Below, piece after piece: positions 1-8,818 of a stretch of 38,523 nt of DNA. The notes under the pieces were generated by a model that saw only the letters and a list, made by a program, of their open reading frames with translations, ran no database searches and was not told where the DNA came from. The position numbers and the translations under genes are program-made. Source of the DNA: DATEPR01 sp036502345 (GTDB lineage: Bacteria; Actinomycetota; Actinomycetes; Mycobacteriales; Pseudonocardiaceae); assembly GCA_036502345.1 (NCBI GenBank), contig DASXYT010000279.1, positions 1 through 38,523 on the forward strand, given 5' to 3'. The first letter of the stretch is position 1, and the number at the start of each line of letters is the position of its first letter.

Positions 1-1329
1 CGTCGAGCAGGGCATCCTCGCGGACGTACACGGCCGTGGCGTGCCCTTCGTACTTGTCCGGCCGCCCACGGTTGTTGCTCTTGGGCCAGCACGTGTAGTA
101 CGCGGCGTTGTGGCGGAAGTTGCCATTCATGCGCCGCCCACACGAACAGAACAACATGCCCCGCAAGAGGTAGGTGCGTTGCGTTGCCGGGTTCTTGTTC
201 GGGCTGTTGCCATCTCGCGAACCACGCCGAGCCTGTCGCACCGCATTCAGTTCGTCGTACATCCATTTCGGGATGAGCGGTTCATGAGCAGGTTCGGTGG
301 ACCACACCCACTTCGCAGGGTCATTCACCTTACCGCCACGAGAATGAGTAGCCCGGCGATTGAAGACCTGATGTCCGGTGTACTTCGGGTTCCGCAGAAT
401 CTCGTACACACTGGTCTTGCTCCAAGCGCCACGCGAACGATTCTTACCGGGCGGAGTCGGCGGTGGGAACTTCGCGATATCTTGATTCAGCCGTTCTGCG
501 ATGGTGGCGTATCCGATCCCTTCGTGGTAACGCCATAGCGCGATCTGAGTCACCGTTTCGCCACACGCACCATCGGGTTCCAACCGCGTCTTGGTGATGC
601 CCTTCTCAGCCTTGGTCGGGTTCGGTGCCGGTAGGTCTTCCCGCGATATCCATAGGGTGGCTTACCGATGTTCCACCCCTCACGGACGTGAGTGCAGAGC
701 CCACCCCACGACTGTTCCAGGGTGTTCAGCACCTCGTACTCCGCGATCGACTGGTTGATCCGCCGTTGCAGGATGCGCTGTGCCCGGCTGCCGGTCGTGG
801 TGATCGGCTCGTTCGCGGCGAACAACGGCACGTCAGCACGCTCAAGCGCACGTTCGATCGACAGACCCTCGAACGCCCGGCGAGCGACGCGGGACACGCT
901 CTCGCAGATCACCACGTCGAACCGGCGGTCCGGCTGCGCAGCCTCGTCCAGCAGGTCAGCGATGCCACCGTCGCGGGCGATGGGGATGTCGAACCGCTGG
1001 TAACCCGTACCGCGTCCCCGCGCGTCGAGATCAAGTCGGCCCGACTCGACGTCGTAGAAGTGCGCGACGATCACCCACGATTCCGGGAGTGCCGTCTTGG
1101 CGCCGCCGAGCTGGCGCAGGATGGACTGTCGCGGGTCTTGCTGGTCCTCGGTCGACGTACGGGCCATGAATGCCACCCGCACCTCACCGCTCATGAGCGC
1201 GATGGGAAGCCCGAGCGGCGACACCGCGTTGTCCGACAGACCTGACGGCCCGGACACAGGCACCATCGAGCTGTCCCAGCGTGAACTTGGCAGCAGAGGA
1301 TTGGTCAGATGATCACGTGTGTTGGTCAT
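1..1329 (-). pseudogene. Large serine recombinase/integrase, frameshifted and cut by the window edge
   Basis: Site-specific DNA recombinase of the large serine family. The N-terminal resolvase domain is visible from about residue 48, with the catalytic serine in ARTST (Ser59) followed by EDQQDP, and continues to GKPPYGYRGKTYRH. The frame then breaks near 622-625. Continuing in the next frame gives a normal Recombinase domain (NPTKAEKG, IALWRYHEGIGYATIAERLN, ILRNPKYTGHQVFNRR) and a zinc ribbon (LLRGMLFCSCGRR, YYTCW) that stays open to base 1. One missing C (CACCG where CACCCG is expected) explains the break. The ATG at 1329 has an AAGGTG ribosome site 10 bases upstream. Seen directly: both halves and the shift. 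Inferred: integrase of an integrated element whose other end lies outside the window. Inactive as written unless the shift is a sequencing error. Confidence 0.85.
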
Positions 1330-2200
1330 TCTGCACCGTCACCTTGCTTCCGTTCCTTATTTGCCGCCCAGGCAAGCAGATCGGCCGTAATCATGGCCAG
1401 CTCACTTCGCACTCGGCTGCCTTCTGCCCCGCCGACCCGCGTCACCTGTCCAACATATCGCCGGTCGTCGTTACCCCGACGGGATTGACGGTAACTCCAG
1501 TCGGACGGTTCGCAGAGTGGTCGGCATCGTCTCGTAGAAGAGCTCGAGCAGACGGACGCTGCACAGCGGTGCCACTCCTGGCCGCCGACAGGCCAGGATC
1601 ATCTGCAGGAGTCAGGGCACCGTTGATGATGTTGGTGCATTGACCGTCGCCGCGAAGCCAGAGACGGCAACGAGAGAAATCCCAGCCTGGGCCGCCCAGA
1701 AGCCTCGGTCGCCCGCCACGCACGGTCAGCCGCATGAGCGGATGTAGTCCCTGCCGTCCGAGCGCGCAGGTTCGAGTCCAGGTAACTGCCCACATGAAGT
1801 TCTAGATGAACCCCAAAGACACGAAGAAACCGCAGCTCATGGCATGCGCAAGGGGTTTGTCAGGACACCAGGATTGTCGTCGACGGTGACAGGATGCGCT
1901 TCGGCTCGGCCGACCGCGTCGCGGGCCGTGCTGCTGGACCGACTACCATGACACACACGCGCGGACGTCAACTGTCGTGCATTCGGATACCGTACTACGC
2001 GCGCCGCGGACCTCATCCGACGCCGTCCTGTCCCCGCCCATAACAGGTCGACCACCGGCCATCCACTCGATCGTGTACTTGTCCTCCGCCGGACAGGCAG
2101 AATCGTTGCTGGATACCCGAGTGTGGATCAAGTTCGACGCTGGTGATGTACTCGCCCGATGGGACCGCCGGGGTCCCCACGCTGCTACACGGGGCGACAG
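1330..2200. other. Non-coding or unrecognised stretch between recombinase and lipoprotein
   Basis: About 870 bases without a convincing gene. Several short open frames exist, but none has a recognisable motif and the codon pattern is not that of the neighbours. A tRNA T-arm-like string (GCAGGTTCGAGTCC, 1766-1779) occurs but no tRNA can be folded around it. As the DNA next to a recombinase gene, this could hold an attachment site, but I see no pair of repeats proving it. Confidence 0.5.
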
Positions 2201-3193
2201 CTACTCGTAACTGACGTAGTCGGGCGAAGGCGAGATCGACAGGACCGCCGACGGCGACATCATTGCCTGGTCCTGCCGATAGAACAGCTTGAATCCCATA
2301 TGGAACTGGGCGGGACGGTGCACCGACTTGTAGGTCGCCAGCTTGGCCGCCCGGCTGCCGAACCCATCCACATGCTGCACCAACGCCAGTTCCGGGTGCC
2401 CGAGGATGGCCTGCGGATCGGTGATCATACTGACCCTGAACTCGTGCAGCAACACGATCTTCTGCGGCAGATGGTCACGTCGGACGACTTGTGACAGCCA
2501 GTCGGTCACGGCGTTGACCTCGGCCGCGTCGGTGTGCCCGATCACCCGGCCGGGCACCTGATCGTCGTCCATCCGCCATTCCGAGTCCAGCGCCAGTCCG
2601 ACGTCCGGCTGGCGGAGCAACGCCGCCCAGTGCTGCACCACGGGCAGGAACTGGTTCCGGCCCGGCTGCACGTCCAGGATCATCGGCATGTGGTGCTCGC
2701 GGGCGACCTTCAAGTAGCGCCAGACATTCGCCGCACTGATGGCATGACTGTAGGAACCATCGGGACCGGGCACCGGGTCGGCGACGGTGGCGATCAACTC
2801 GAAGGTCGGCACCACGATCCGACCCGCCGCCTTGTACTCACCGGCGACCTTCTCCAGCCTGCTGGCAGCCTGCTCGGGACCCGTCGCGCCGAGCACACCG
2901 AGACTGGCCGTGCCAGGGCTGCCGTAGAACGCGATCAGTCGACTGACCGGGAACCACTGCCGCTTACCGATTCTGGGCAACAGGACCTCGTCTCGACTCG
3001 ACGGCGCGACGTGCCTTGCCGCGGCGGTCGATGGCCTGACCACCGAGCGGCCAACCGATTTCACCGGCTGCTCAGGGGACCTGACGGACGTGGCAGCACA
3101 CGCACCGAGGGCCAGGAGCACGACACTGGCACCGAGGGCGCCCACCACCAGACGCGCTCGGCGCGGGCGGCCGGGAGGGCAGACATGCTCCAC
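2201..3193 (-). CDS. Secreted lipoprotein, TIM-barrel-like, function unknown
   Basis: A 330-residue exported lipoprotein. The basic N terminus (RPRRAR), a hydrophobic stretch and the lipobox LGAC (Cys32) mark a type II signal peptide, so the mature protein is anchored to the outer face of the membrane. A low-complexity linker follows to about residue 70. The rest has the alternating strand/helix look of a TIM barrel, with segments such as LIAFYGSPG, PTFELIATV, LDSEWRM and LLHEFRVSMI. The GTG start is preceded by AGGAG 9 bases upstream. It is divergent from a polysaccharide deacetylase lipoprotein, so a role in cell-envelope or glycan metabolism is an inference. I recognise it as a conserved actinobacterial hypothetical type but cannot name an activity. 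Confidence 0.75.
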   Translation of the reverse strand: MEHVCPPGRPRRARLVVGALGASVVLLALGACAATSVRSPEQPVKSVGRSVVRPSTAAARHVAPSSRDEVLLPRIGKRQWFPVSRLIAFYGSPGTASLGVLGATGPEQAASRLEKVAGEYKAAGRIVVPTFELIATVADPVPGPDGSYSHAISAANVWRYLKVAREHHMPMILDVQPGRNQFLPVVQHWAALLRQPDVGLALDSEWRMDDDQVPGRVIGHTDAAEVNAVTDWLSQVVRRDHLPQKIVLLHEFRVSMITDPQAILGHPELALVQHVDGFGSRAAKLATYKSVHRPAQFHMGFKLFYRQDQAMMSPSAVLSISPSPDYVSYE

Positions 3194-3620
3194 GTGATCA
3201 TTCTCCTACGGTCCGTTGGCGATCACCGATCGCCTTCTCACGCTGATGAACGGTCGTGCCGTTGTCGACCACAGTCGGAACGGCATGCCCACTCGATACC
3301 CTGCACGGCGCCACGTCTACCAGGCACCACCTGTTCAGGTGACCTTGGTGCCCGGTGTCAGTGGACCTCGTGTCAGGGACCTCGTGTCGCGTCATCCGCT
3401 GCTCACGGTCACGTGTGACGCCCGCGCCAGCACAGCAAGGACCACCGCGACGCTCCAGCGGCGCAACATCAAGGTTCTTGGTGAGTTCCTACCGCTCGAA
3501 TGACGCCCGACGACCCTGTTGCGGTGATGTGTGAAGATGCCGGACACGTACGGGTCCGTCGACCAATCGATCGGGTGGTCGGCGTTGCCGAACCCCGAGC
3601 GCGGCTCCACCCTGATCGCT
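3194..3620. promoter_or_regulatory. Divergent intergenic region between two lipoprotein genes
   Basis: Separates the lipoprotein (leftward) from the deacetylase (rightward), so it should hold both promoters. No sure -35/-10 pair was found. A 12-base direct repeat, GGACCTCGTGTC, occurs at 3363-3374 and 3377-3388 (14-base period) and could be a protein site or chance. Confidence 0.35.
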
Positions 3621-4655
3621 GTGATCACCCGCCTGGTCCCTCTTGTCGCCCTGCTCGCCCTGCTCTGCGCGTGCGCCGACACGACCACGACGACGCTCCA
3701 GCGGCCGGGGGCGCCCGCGAAGGTGGCGGTGCAGACCACCACCCCAACGCCTCCGCCGGCCCCCTCGACGTCAGTGCCGTCCTCCCCGGCACGCGTGCAC
3801 GCCAACGAGCTGGGGCTGGTGCCGGTGCTGATGTATCACCGGATCGTGGCAGCACCGAAATCGGTGTACGACCGCACACCTGCGGACTTCCGAGCGGAAC
3901 TGGAGCGCCTGGCGAAAGAGCGGTACGTGCCGATCACCGCCGCGGAGTTCACCGCCAGCGACATAGACATTCCGGCCGGCACGCATCCGGTGGTGCTGAC
4001 CTTCGATGACGGCGACCGCAGCCAGTTGGCGCTGTCCCCGACCGGCACACCCAGCGCCACGTCTGCGGTCGGCATCCTGCTGGCCGTGGCGCGGGCACAC
4101 CCCGGCTTTCGTGCGGTCGCCACCTTCTACGTGAACAACAAGCCGTTCGGCGATCCCGGCGGCAGGCGCACGCTGCCGTGGCTGCACGCGCACGGCTTCG
4201 ACATCGGCAACCACACGCTTGACCACACGGACCTGCGGACGGCCACCGCGGCCACCGTGCGAAGCGAGATCGTCCGGTGCGATCAGGAGATCCGCCGTGC
4301 CGCGCCGGATGCGGCGCCTACCACTCTGGCGCTGCCCTACGGCCTGCATCCCAAGCAGCAGACGTTGGCACTGCGCGGCCAGGGCTACAGCTACCGGGGA
4401 GTGCTCCTGGTCGGTGCAAACCCTTCCCCGTCGCCGTTTGCTCTCACGTTCGACCCGCTGAACATCCCCCGGATCCGCTCGGAGGGGCCAACCGGCCCGG
4501 ACGCCCAGTTCGGATCATCGGCCTGGTTGAACAAATTGGCAGCCGACCCGGCCAGCAGGTACACCTCCGACGGCGACCCGTCACGGGTGTCCTTTCGCAG
4601 TGGAGGGAGCCAGCAGGTCTCGGCCCGCTATGCTGCGGCCGCCCGCCAGTACTGA
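3621..4655 (+). CDS. Polysaccharide deacetylase (NodB family) lipoprotein
   Basis: Secreted carbohydrate esterase family 4 type protein that would remove N- or O-acetyl groups from cell-wall or extracellular glycan. From the GTG at 3621 the protein starts with a short signal peptide (VITRLVPLVALLALLCAC) whose lipobox ends at Cys. A Pro/Thr linker follows, then the NodB domain: VLMYHRI, metal motif TFDDGD (Asp129/Asp130) and HTLDH (His198/His202), then LALPYG. These are the family's Asp-His-His metal site residues. An in-frame GTG at 3531 would add 30 residues ahead of the signal peptide, which is unlikely for a lipoprotein; 3621 is my choice although its ribosome site is weak. Divergent from the other envelope lipoprotein. 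Confidence 0.88.
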   Translation: MITRLVPLVALLALLCACADTTTTTLQRPGAPAKVAVQTTTPTPPPAPSTSVPSSPARVHANELGLVPVLMYHRIVAAPKSVYDRTPADFRAELERLAKERYVPITAAEFTASDIDIPAGTHPVVLTFDDGDRSQLALSPTGTPSATSAVGILLAVARAHPGFRAVATFYVNNKPFGDPGGRRTLPWLHAHGFDIGNHTLDHTDLRTATAATVRSEIVRCDQEIRRAAPDAAPTTLALPYGLHPKQQTLALRGQGYSYRGVLLVGANPSPSPFALTFDPLNIPRIRSEGPTGPDAQFGSSAWLNKLAADPASRYTSDGDPSRVSFRSGGSQQVSARYAAAARQY

Positions 4656-5127
4656 CCGAGGAAAAGTGTCCTGGTCCCATTCTGGTTGGCGACATCGATG
4701 TGGCGTCGATCGGAGAACTGCGCCGGCTTCGCCGATGCCCACACCCACTACCCGCAGACCAGCATCGACGCCGACCGACCGACACGCGTACTCGTCGGAC
4801 GAGTGGTTCGATGACGTCGACCACGCCCGAACCACCGCAGCCACGTTCTGCTACGCGTTCACCACCGGCTGCCGAATCGACGAATCGCCACGCGCACTCA
4901 CCCCAGGACAGCTACTGCCCGTCGCCTCGACAGCGAATAGGCAGCAAGCCACTTATCTGTGGTGATCGGCCGGTCACGCCATCGTCTTGCCCGGCGGCGG
5001 CGATGCCGTGTACTACTACACGCGGTGTCCGCGACCGGTGTCCCAATCGGCTCGACGGCGGTCGCCTGCGCAGCGACCATGACTAGTCCTCTGAGTACAG
5101 ACTGGACAGCGACCCGCCCACCAGCCG
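4656..5127. other. Intergenic stretch, nothing recognised
   Basis: About 470 bases between the convergent deacetylase and DUF5313 genes. Short frames such as FADAHTHYPQTSIDADRPTR near 4731-4790 look faintly protein-like but extend nowhere and match nothing I know. No strong terminator hairpin was found by eye. Confidence 0.4.
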
Positions 5128-5529
5128 TCAGCGTTCGCGGTCCTCGGCGCCCGCGTCCTCAGGGATCAAACGGCTCGGCGGAGGGGTCACCTCCGGTGGG
5201 AATCCATGCTTGGCCAGCCGGACAGCGCTGAACTGGCGTGCGGTGCCGATCGTGTAAAACAGGCTGAGGAGCAATCCGACGACCAGCACGCCGATGATCG
5301 CCCACACCGATACCGGCGTCCACACCAGCAGGACCACGAACGCGACCACCGCCACCGGGAGCGCTTGCGTCAAGATCCGGAGAATGTGGCGCGGCATCCA
5401 CGTTCTGGATGTGTTGTCGTAGCGCACCCACTCCCGGTAGCGGTCGGGCAAGGTGCCGCCGTAGGTGTAACGCAGCCAGCGCAACAAGCCGGGCCGCACG
5501 GCGGGCTTGGCGTCGGATCGTCGGGCCAT
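5128..5529 (-). CDS. DUF5313 family membrane protein
   Basis: A 133-residue actinobacterial membrane protein of unknown function. The conserved N-terminal signature is clear: VRPGLLRWLRYTYGGTLPDRYREWVRYDNTSRTW. Two membrane segments follow at about residues 52-71 and 75-96, then a proline-rich acidic tail (PPEVTPPPSRLIPEDAG). The open frame extends further upstream to 5952, but homology begins at MARRSDAKP, so I start at the ATG at 5529; an AGGGG lies about 12 bases upstream. It appears monocistronic. Confidence 0.82.
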   Translation of the reverse strand: MARRSDAKPAVRPGLLRWLRYTYGGTLPDRYREWVRYDNTSRTWMPRHILRILTQALPVAVVAFVVLLVWTPVSVWAIIGVLVVGLLLSLFYTIGTARQFSAVRLAKHGFPPEVTPPPSRLIPEDAGAEDRER

Positions 5530-6003
5530 ACACGTCGAATACCCCTGCGCGGTCCAATCATGCGCCCCTGCGTACGACCATGAGGGGACAGCACGCAACC
5601 GGGACGGCGAGCAGACACTGCTACACCCCCGACCAGGCGATACACGAATACTCCGAGCCGCCAGCGGGTATTCGACGTTTCGTAGAAGTCCCGGCCGTCG
5701 CGCCACCCGCCGGCCACCGGACCGGAGCTCCCATCCGCACCGATACCCCATCGACCCTCCTCCCCCGCAGCCGCAGGGGGCCAGAAGAGCGCTCACGTGT
5801 CGCGTTAGTCGACGAAACCGGCGCCACGAGCACCGCCACCGACACGAGACAGATCGACGTTGCACAGCTGCGAACCGCCATCTGTAGCTCGCCAGCACCC
5901 TGACCGACCGCGCCGCGTGAACTACGGGCCGCCGTGGACGAGTGCCGCCCACAGCTCGGGATGATCGGGACGGCTCTCTCGGCGGTCCCCTGGTAAGCCG
6001 TGA
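5530..6003. other. Intergenic stretch upstream of DUF5313 gene
   Basis: About 470 bases with no supported gene; frames in both directions have shifting, motif-free content. It should contain the DUF5313 promoter. A perfect 13-base inverted pair (ACGTCGAATACCC at 5532-5544 and its complement at 5666-5678) is present; see the rejected list. Confidence 0.4.
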
Positions 6004-6709
6004 TCAGGGCGTGTGAGTGTCGTCGTGGGGGTGGCTTTCGGTGTCGGTGACCAGCCACTGGGCGAGGTGGGCGACCCTCATGTTCACCGCCTGTGACGTG
6101 CGGACCAGCAGGTCGAAGGCTTGCAGGCCGGTGAGCCGGTCACGGTGCATCAGGATGCCCTTGGCCTGGCCGAGCACGTCGCGGTTGACCAGCGCGGCGG
6201 TGAGGTGATGCTCGTGAGTGACGCCGGCCAAGGTGACCGCGGCATGCTGGGCGACCAGATCAGCCAGGATCTCCGAGTCAGTCGTGAAGGCGTCCTGCCG
6301 GCCCGAGCAGAGGGTGAGCGCGCTCAAGGCTTCGCTGCTCACGAACAACCGCAGCGACAGCATGCTGTGCACGCCGCGATCGAGGGCCCTGGCCGCGAAC
6401 CTTGGCCGGGCCTGGTCCGGCTTGGCCAGGTCAGGCACCGCACGGTGTGCCGCTCGCGGATCGCACTCAGGCACGGGCCTTCGCCAGGTCGCTCTGCAAC
6501 TGGTCAAGCTCGGCGACCAATCGTGGGTCGAGGCGCCGACAGTGACGCACGTGGATCAGGGAGATCCCGGCCCAGTCCGCGCCGGCTACCAGGTCGAGGG
6601 CTGCCTGGACGATCGCGCGCAGGGTGCCGTCACGGTCGTCCTCGTTCTGCAAGTTCAGGGCGAGGATGCCCATCCGCTGTGCCAAGTCGTGTGGCGGGCG
6701 TTCGGTCAT
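6004..6709 (-). pseudogene. GAF-ANTAR antitermination regulator, broken by two frameshifts
   Basis: Proteins of this type sense through a GAF domain and bind two-hairpin RNA with a C-terminal ANTAR domain to prevent transcription termination. The first frame (ATG at 6709) gives the GAF start, including ADWAGISLIH and LVAELDQLQSDL. It then shifts near 6484 to a frame encoding the conserved GPCLSAIRERHTV, and shifts again near 6438 to VPDLAKPDQARPRFAARA and onward. The last frame holds a full ANTAR domain (ALVNRDVLGQAKGILM to LAQWLVTD). Restoring one G at each site gives a continuous, normal-length protein. As written the gene is a pseudogene. Its start overlaps the fossil transposase frame. 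Confidence 0.8.
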
Positions 6710-6714
6710 GGCTT

Positions 6715-7030
6715 GACCGCCAGAGCGGTGAGGGCATTGGCTGCTGTGGTGGTGCGTACCGTGGTGCCGGGTGCCGTGCAGCAGGCGATGGTGCAGAGTC
6801 TGCGCAGGCCAACCAGGGGGCGATGCCGACTCGGCGACGTGCCTGGGCCAGTGCCGAGGAGCTGGGCGTGGCCACCGGGATGCCCACTTCGCCGGCGATC
6901 AGTCGTGCCCAGACCCTGGTCATTCAGTCCGGTGCACAGGTTGGCCGCGATGAGCAGGCAGACGATCACGCGGGCAGGCAGCTCACACAGCCCTCGCCGG
7001 GTTGTCTTGTCGAGGCCGATGCGTCATCGA
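6715..7030 (-). pseudogene. Fossil of IS4-type transposase N-terminal region
   Basis: A decayed remnant in two or three frames. One frame reads ELPARVIVCLLIAANLCTG and the next reads MTRVWARLIAGEVG, then SSSALAQARRRVGIAPW. A third frame gives LRRLCTIACC. In this order they match the N-terminal domain of IS4-family DDE transposases (LPxRVxVYxxLA, a RVWxxL segment, SxxALxxARxRLGxxPL). The catalytic part is missing. It lies between the CocE hydrolase stop and the GAF-ANTAR start. Recognition is from memory of the family; no terminal repeats were seen. Confidence 0.55.
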
Positions 7031-7050
7031 CCATCGCCAACGGCGGGCCC

Positions 7051-8742
7051 TCAGGAGTGGCCGCCGCTTGGGATCACGGGGATTTCCAGGTTGGACAGGT
7101 GCTCAGGGGTCCAGAAGATCGTGGCCTTGCCTTTGGTGCTGGGTTGGTAGTGGGTGGGAAAGTGTCCGAACAGCGGATTGCGGGGTTGCGGGTAGCGGCC
7201 CGCGATCACGAGGCGCAAGCTGTCACCGGCGCGGAACAGGGTCGCGGAAGAACTGAGCGGGATCACGATGTCGACCTGCTCGTGATCGTGAATCGGTAGC
7301 AGGGTGCGGAACGTGTGCTCCGGCTGATGCGGGGCACTGCGCTGCGGGTCGAGTTCGCGCAGCGCGAGGCGGAGCCGGCCTTGTGCGACGTGGTCACGCC
7401 CGTATCCGTAGGAGCCGTGGAACGGAACCGGGGCACCGTGGGACCACTTCTCGACACCGACGAACAGCCGGGGATCATCGGTGCCGGTGACCGCGACCCG
7501 CAGCCGCAGAGTCATCGGACCGCTCAGTTCGGTGTCCTGCTCGAACCGGTACGCGAACGCCGCGGCGTTGCGCCTCAGGTCGAAGGTGACCTGCCCGGCA
7601 CCGTCGGGTCGCTCGCTCAGGATGGCATCAGCGCCGAGGTAGAGCTGTCGCCAGTCGGTGCGGGCCAGTGGCCATTCCTGCTCGTCGCGGACCTCGACCA
7701 CGTGGTCGCCGCGGTCTCGGACCTCCAGCCGCATCGGCGGCAGTGGGGCAACGTCGCGGCCGGCCAGATGGCGTTGGAAGAACGCCAGTTGCACCTGACG
7801 GCCCGGTTCGCCGTAGAACGTGGCCCACTTGGGGCCACGGTGGGCGTAGGCGTGCCGCTCGCGCGAGCCGGCCTGCTGGAAGGCACGCATCGATCCGACG
7901 CTGTGCAGGTTGTGGTCGGAGAAGCTGGTACACACCAGCATCGGGACCCTGATCGAGGACAGATCGGGGGTCAGCGCCTCCCACCACTCGTCACGCAGCG
8001 GATGCTCGCGGCGCTCGGCGGCCAGGTTCGTCTTCAAGTGGGTGACGCGGCCGGTCATGAACAACCAGACCCGGGCGAACCCCTCCTCGACGACGCCACC
8101 AGGAGTGAAGAAGTCACGGTAGGCGTCGGTGAACCCCTCCCATGGACAGATCGCCCTCAACGCCGGCGGGTTGAGAGCAGCGACCTTGTACTGCGACAGC
8201 GCCAGGTAGGACACGCCGAGCATCCCGACCCGGCCGTTGGACCAGGGCTGGTCGGCGGCCCAGGCGATGACCTGGGCGATGTCGTCGGCCTCCTGATCCG
8301 ACAGCAGATCACCCCGCCCCTGTGAGCGGCCGCCGCCGCGGGTGTCCAGGTTGATCACCGCGTAGCCCTGCTGGGCCCACCAGACCGGGTCGGGCGCCTC
8401 CCAACTGGTCTGGTCGGACATCCGAAACGGCTCGGGTTGATTCATGATCCGGAACTGCGTGTTCAGCTTCCACCCGCCGCGTTTGCGGGTGGGCACGCGG
8501 TCCTTGCCGTAGGGGTGGGCCGAGAGGATCACCGGGAACGGCCCCTCACCGGAGGGACGGAACAGGTTCAGCCGCAACGTCACCCCGTCGCGCAGCACCA
8601 CAGCGACGTTCTCGTCCTTGGTGATGCCGGCCGGCATCGGGTAGACGGTGATAGGCGGGTGCTGGGCCGCGCGGCGCCGGGTCCGCGCGTACGCCAGAGC
8701 TCCGGGGCGGCGCCAGGGCCGGTCGAGCGGATGGGGCGTCAT
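7051..8742 (-). CDS. CocE/NonD family hydrolase (X-Pro dipeptidyl-peptidase S15 type)
   Basis: An alpha/beta hydrolase with the two-domain architecture of cocaine esterase and X-Pro dipeptidyl-peptidases, so an esterase, amidase or peptidase. The N-terminal S15 domain has the nucleophile elbow GVSYLA (Ser178), the likely acid Asp276 in TSFSDHNLHS and a likely His301 in AYAHRGPKW. The RGGGRSQG segment upstream is typical. From about residue 370 the jelly-roll PepX_C domain follows (FAYRFEQDTELSGPMTLRL, DSLRLVIAGRYPQP). There is no signal peptide, so it should be cytoplasmic. I chose the ATG at 8742 because GGAG lies 7 bases upstream; a TTG at 8748 would add two residues. It is divergent from a TetR regulator 76 bases away with a shared operator, so probable TetR-controlled expression. 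Substrate unknown. Confidence 0.88.
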   Translation of the reverse strand: MTPHPLDRPWRRPGALAYARTRRRAAQHPPITVYPMPAGITKDENVAVVLRDGVTLRLNLFRPSGEGPFPVILSAHPYGKDRVPTRKRGGWKLNTQFRIMNQPEPFRMSDQTSWEAPDPVWWAQQGYAVINLDTRGGGRSQGRGDLLSDQEADDIAQVIAWAADQPWSNGRVGMLGVSYLALSQYKVAALNPPALRAICPWEGFTDAYRDFFTPGGVVEEGFARVWLFMTGRVTHLKTNLAAERREHPLRDEWWEALTPDLSSIRVPMLVCTSFSDHNLHSVGSMRAFQQAGSRERHAYAHRGPKWATFYGEPGRQVQLAFFQRHLAGRDVAPLPPMRLEVRDRGDHVVEVRDEQEWPLARTDWRQLYLGADAILSERPDGAGQVTFDLRRNAAAFAYRFEQDTELSGPMTLRLRVAVTGTDDPRLFVGVEKWSHGAPVPFHGSYGYGRDHVAQGRLRLALRELDPQRSAPHQPEHTFRTLLPIHDHEQVDIVIPLSSSATLFRAGDSLRLVIAGRYPQPRNPLFGHFPTHYQPSTKGKATIFWTPEHLSNLEIPVIPSGGHS

Positions 8743-8751
8743 GCTCAAGCT

Positions 8752-8803
8752 CCATGGTTTTGAGTGTCACCCAAATGCAGTTGATTGGCACTCTAAACCA
8801 TGG
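8752..8803. promoter_or_regulatory. Two-site operator between cocE-like gene and tetR gene
   Basis: Two 15-base inverted arms, CCATGGTTTTGAGTG (8752-8766) and CACTCTAAACCATGG (8789-8803), pair with one mismatch. Inside lie two smaller palindromes centred 21 bases apart: TTGAGTG-T-CACCCAA (centre 8767) and the looser TTGATTG-G-CACTCTA (centre 8788). Spacing of two helical turns suits two TetR dimers on one DNA face. That the adjacent TetR protein binds here is inference. Confidence 0.65.
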
Positions 8804-8811
8804 GATAGACT
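8785..8811 (+). promoter_or_regulatory. Putative tetR promoter, possibly leaderless
   Basis: TTGGCA (8785-8790) and TAGACT (8806-8811) sit 15 bases apart; TTGATT (8781-8786) is an alternative -35. The -10 ends only 7 bases before the ATG at 8819, so transcription would start at or next to the start codon, giving a leaderless mRNA. The -35 overlaps the second palindrome, which suggests autorepression. Confidence 0.45.
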
Positions 8812-8818
8812 GTCGTCC

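Noticed and set aside
600..640. Programmed ribosomal frameshifting in the recombinase
   Set aside because: No slippery heptamer or downstream pseudoknot was evident and relatives are made from one frame; a simple one-base loss explains it.
1766..1779. tRNA T-arm-like string GCAGGTTCGAGTCC that could mark a tRNA gene or tRNA-derived att site
   Set aside because: The stem does not close on the 3' side (CCAGG instead of CCTGC), no D-arm, anticodon arm or acceptor stem can be built, and no second copy was noticed in the window.
4731..4820. Short protein-like frame FADAHTHYPQTSIDADRPTR
   Set aside because: Under 40 codons, no start or ribosome site, and no family recognised.
5532..5678. Perfect 13-bp inverted pair 121 bp apart, resembling ends of a small non-autonomous element
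   Set aside because: No target duplication and no internal structure; one such pair within 150 bp is not rare enough by chance in a 38-kb window.
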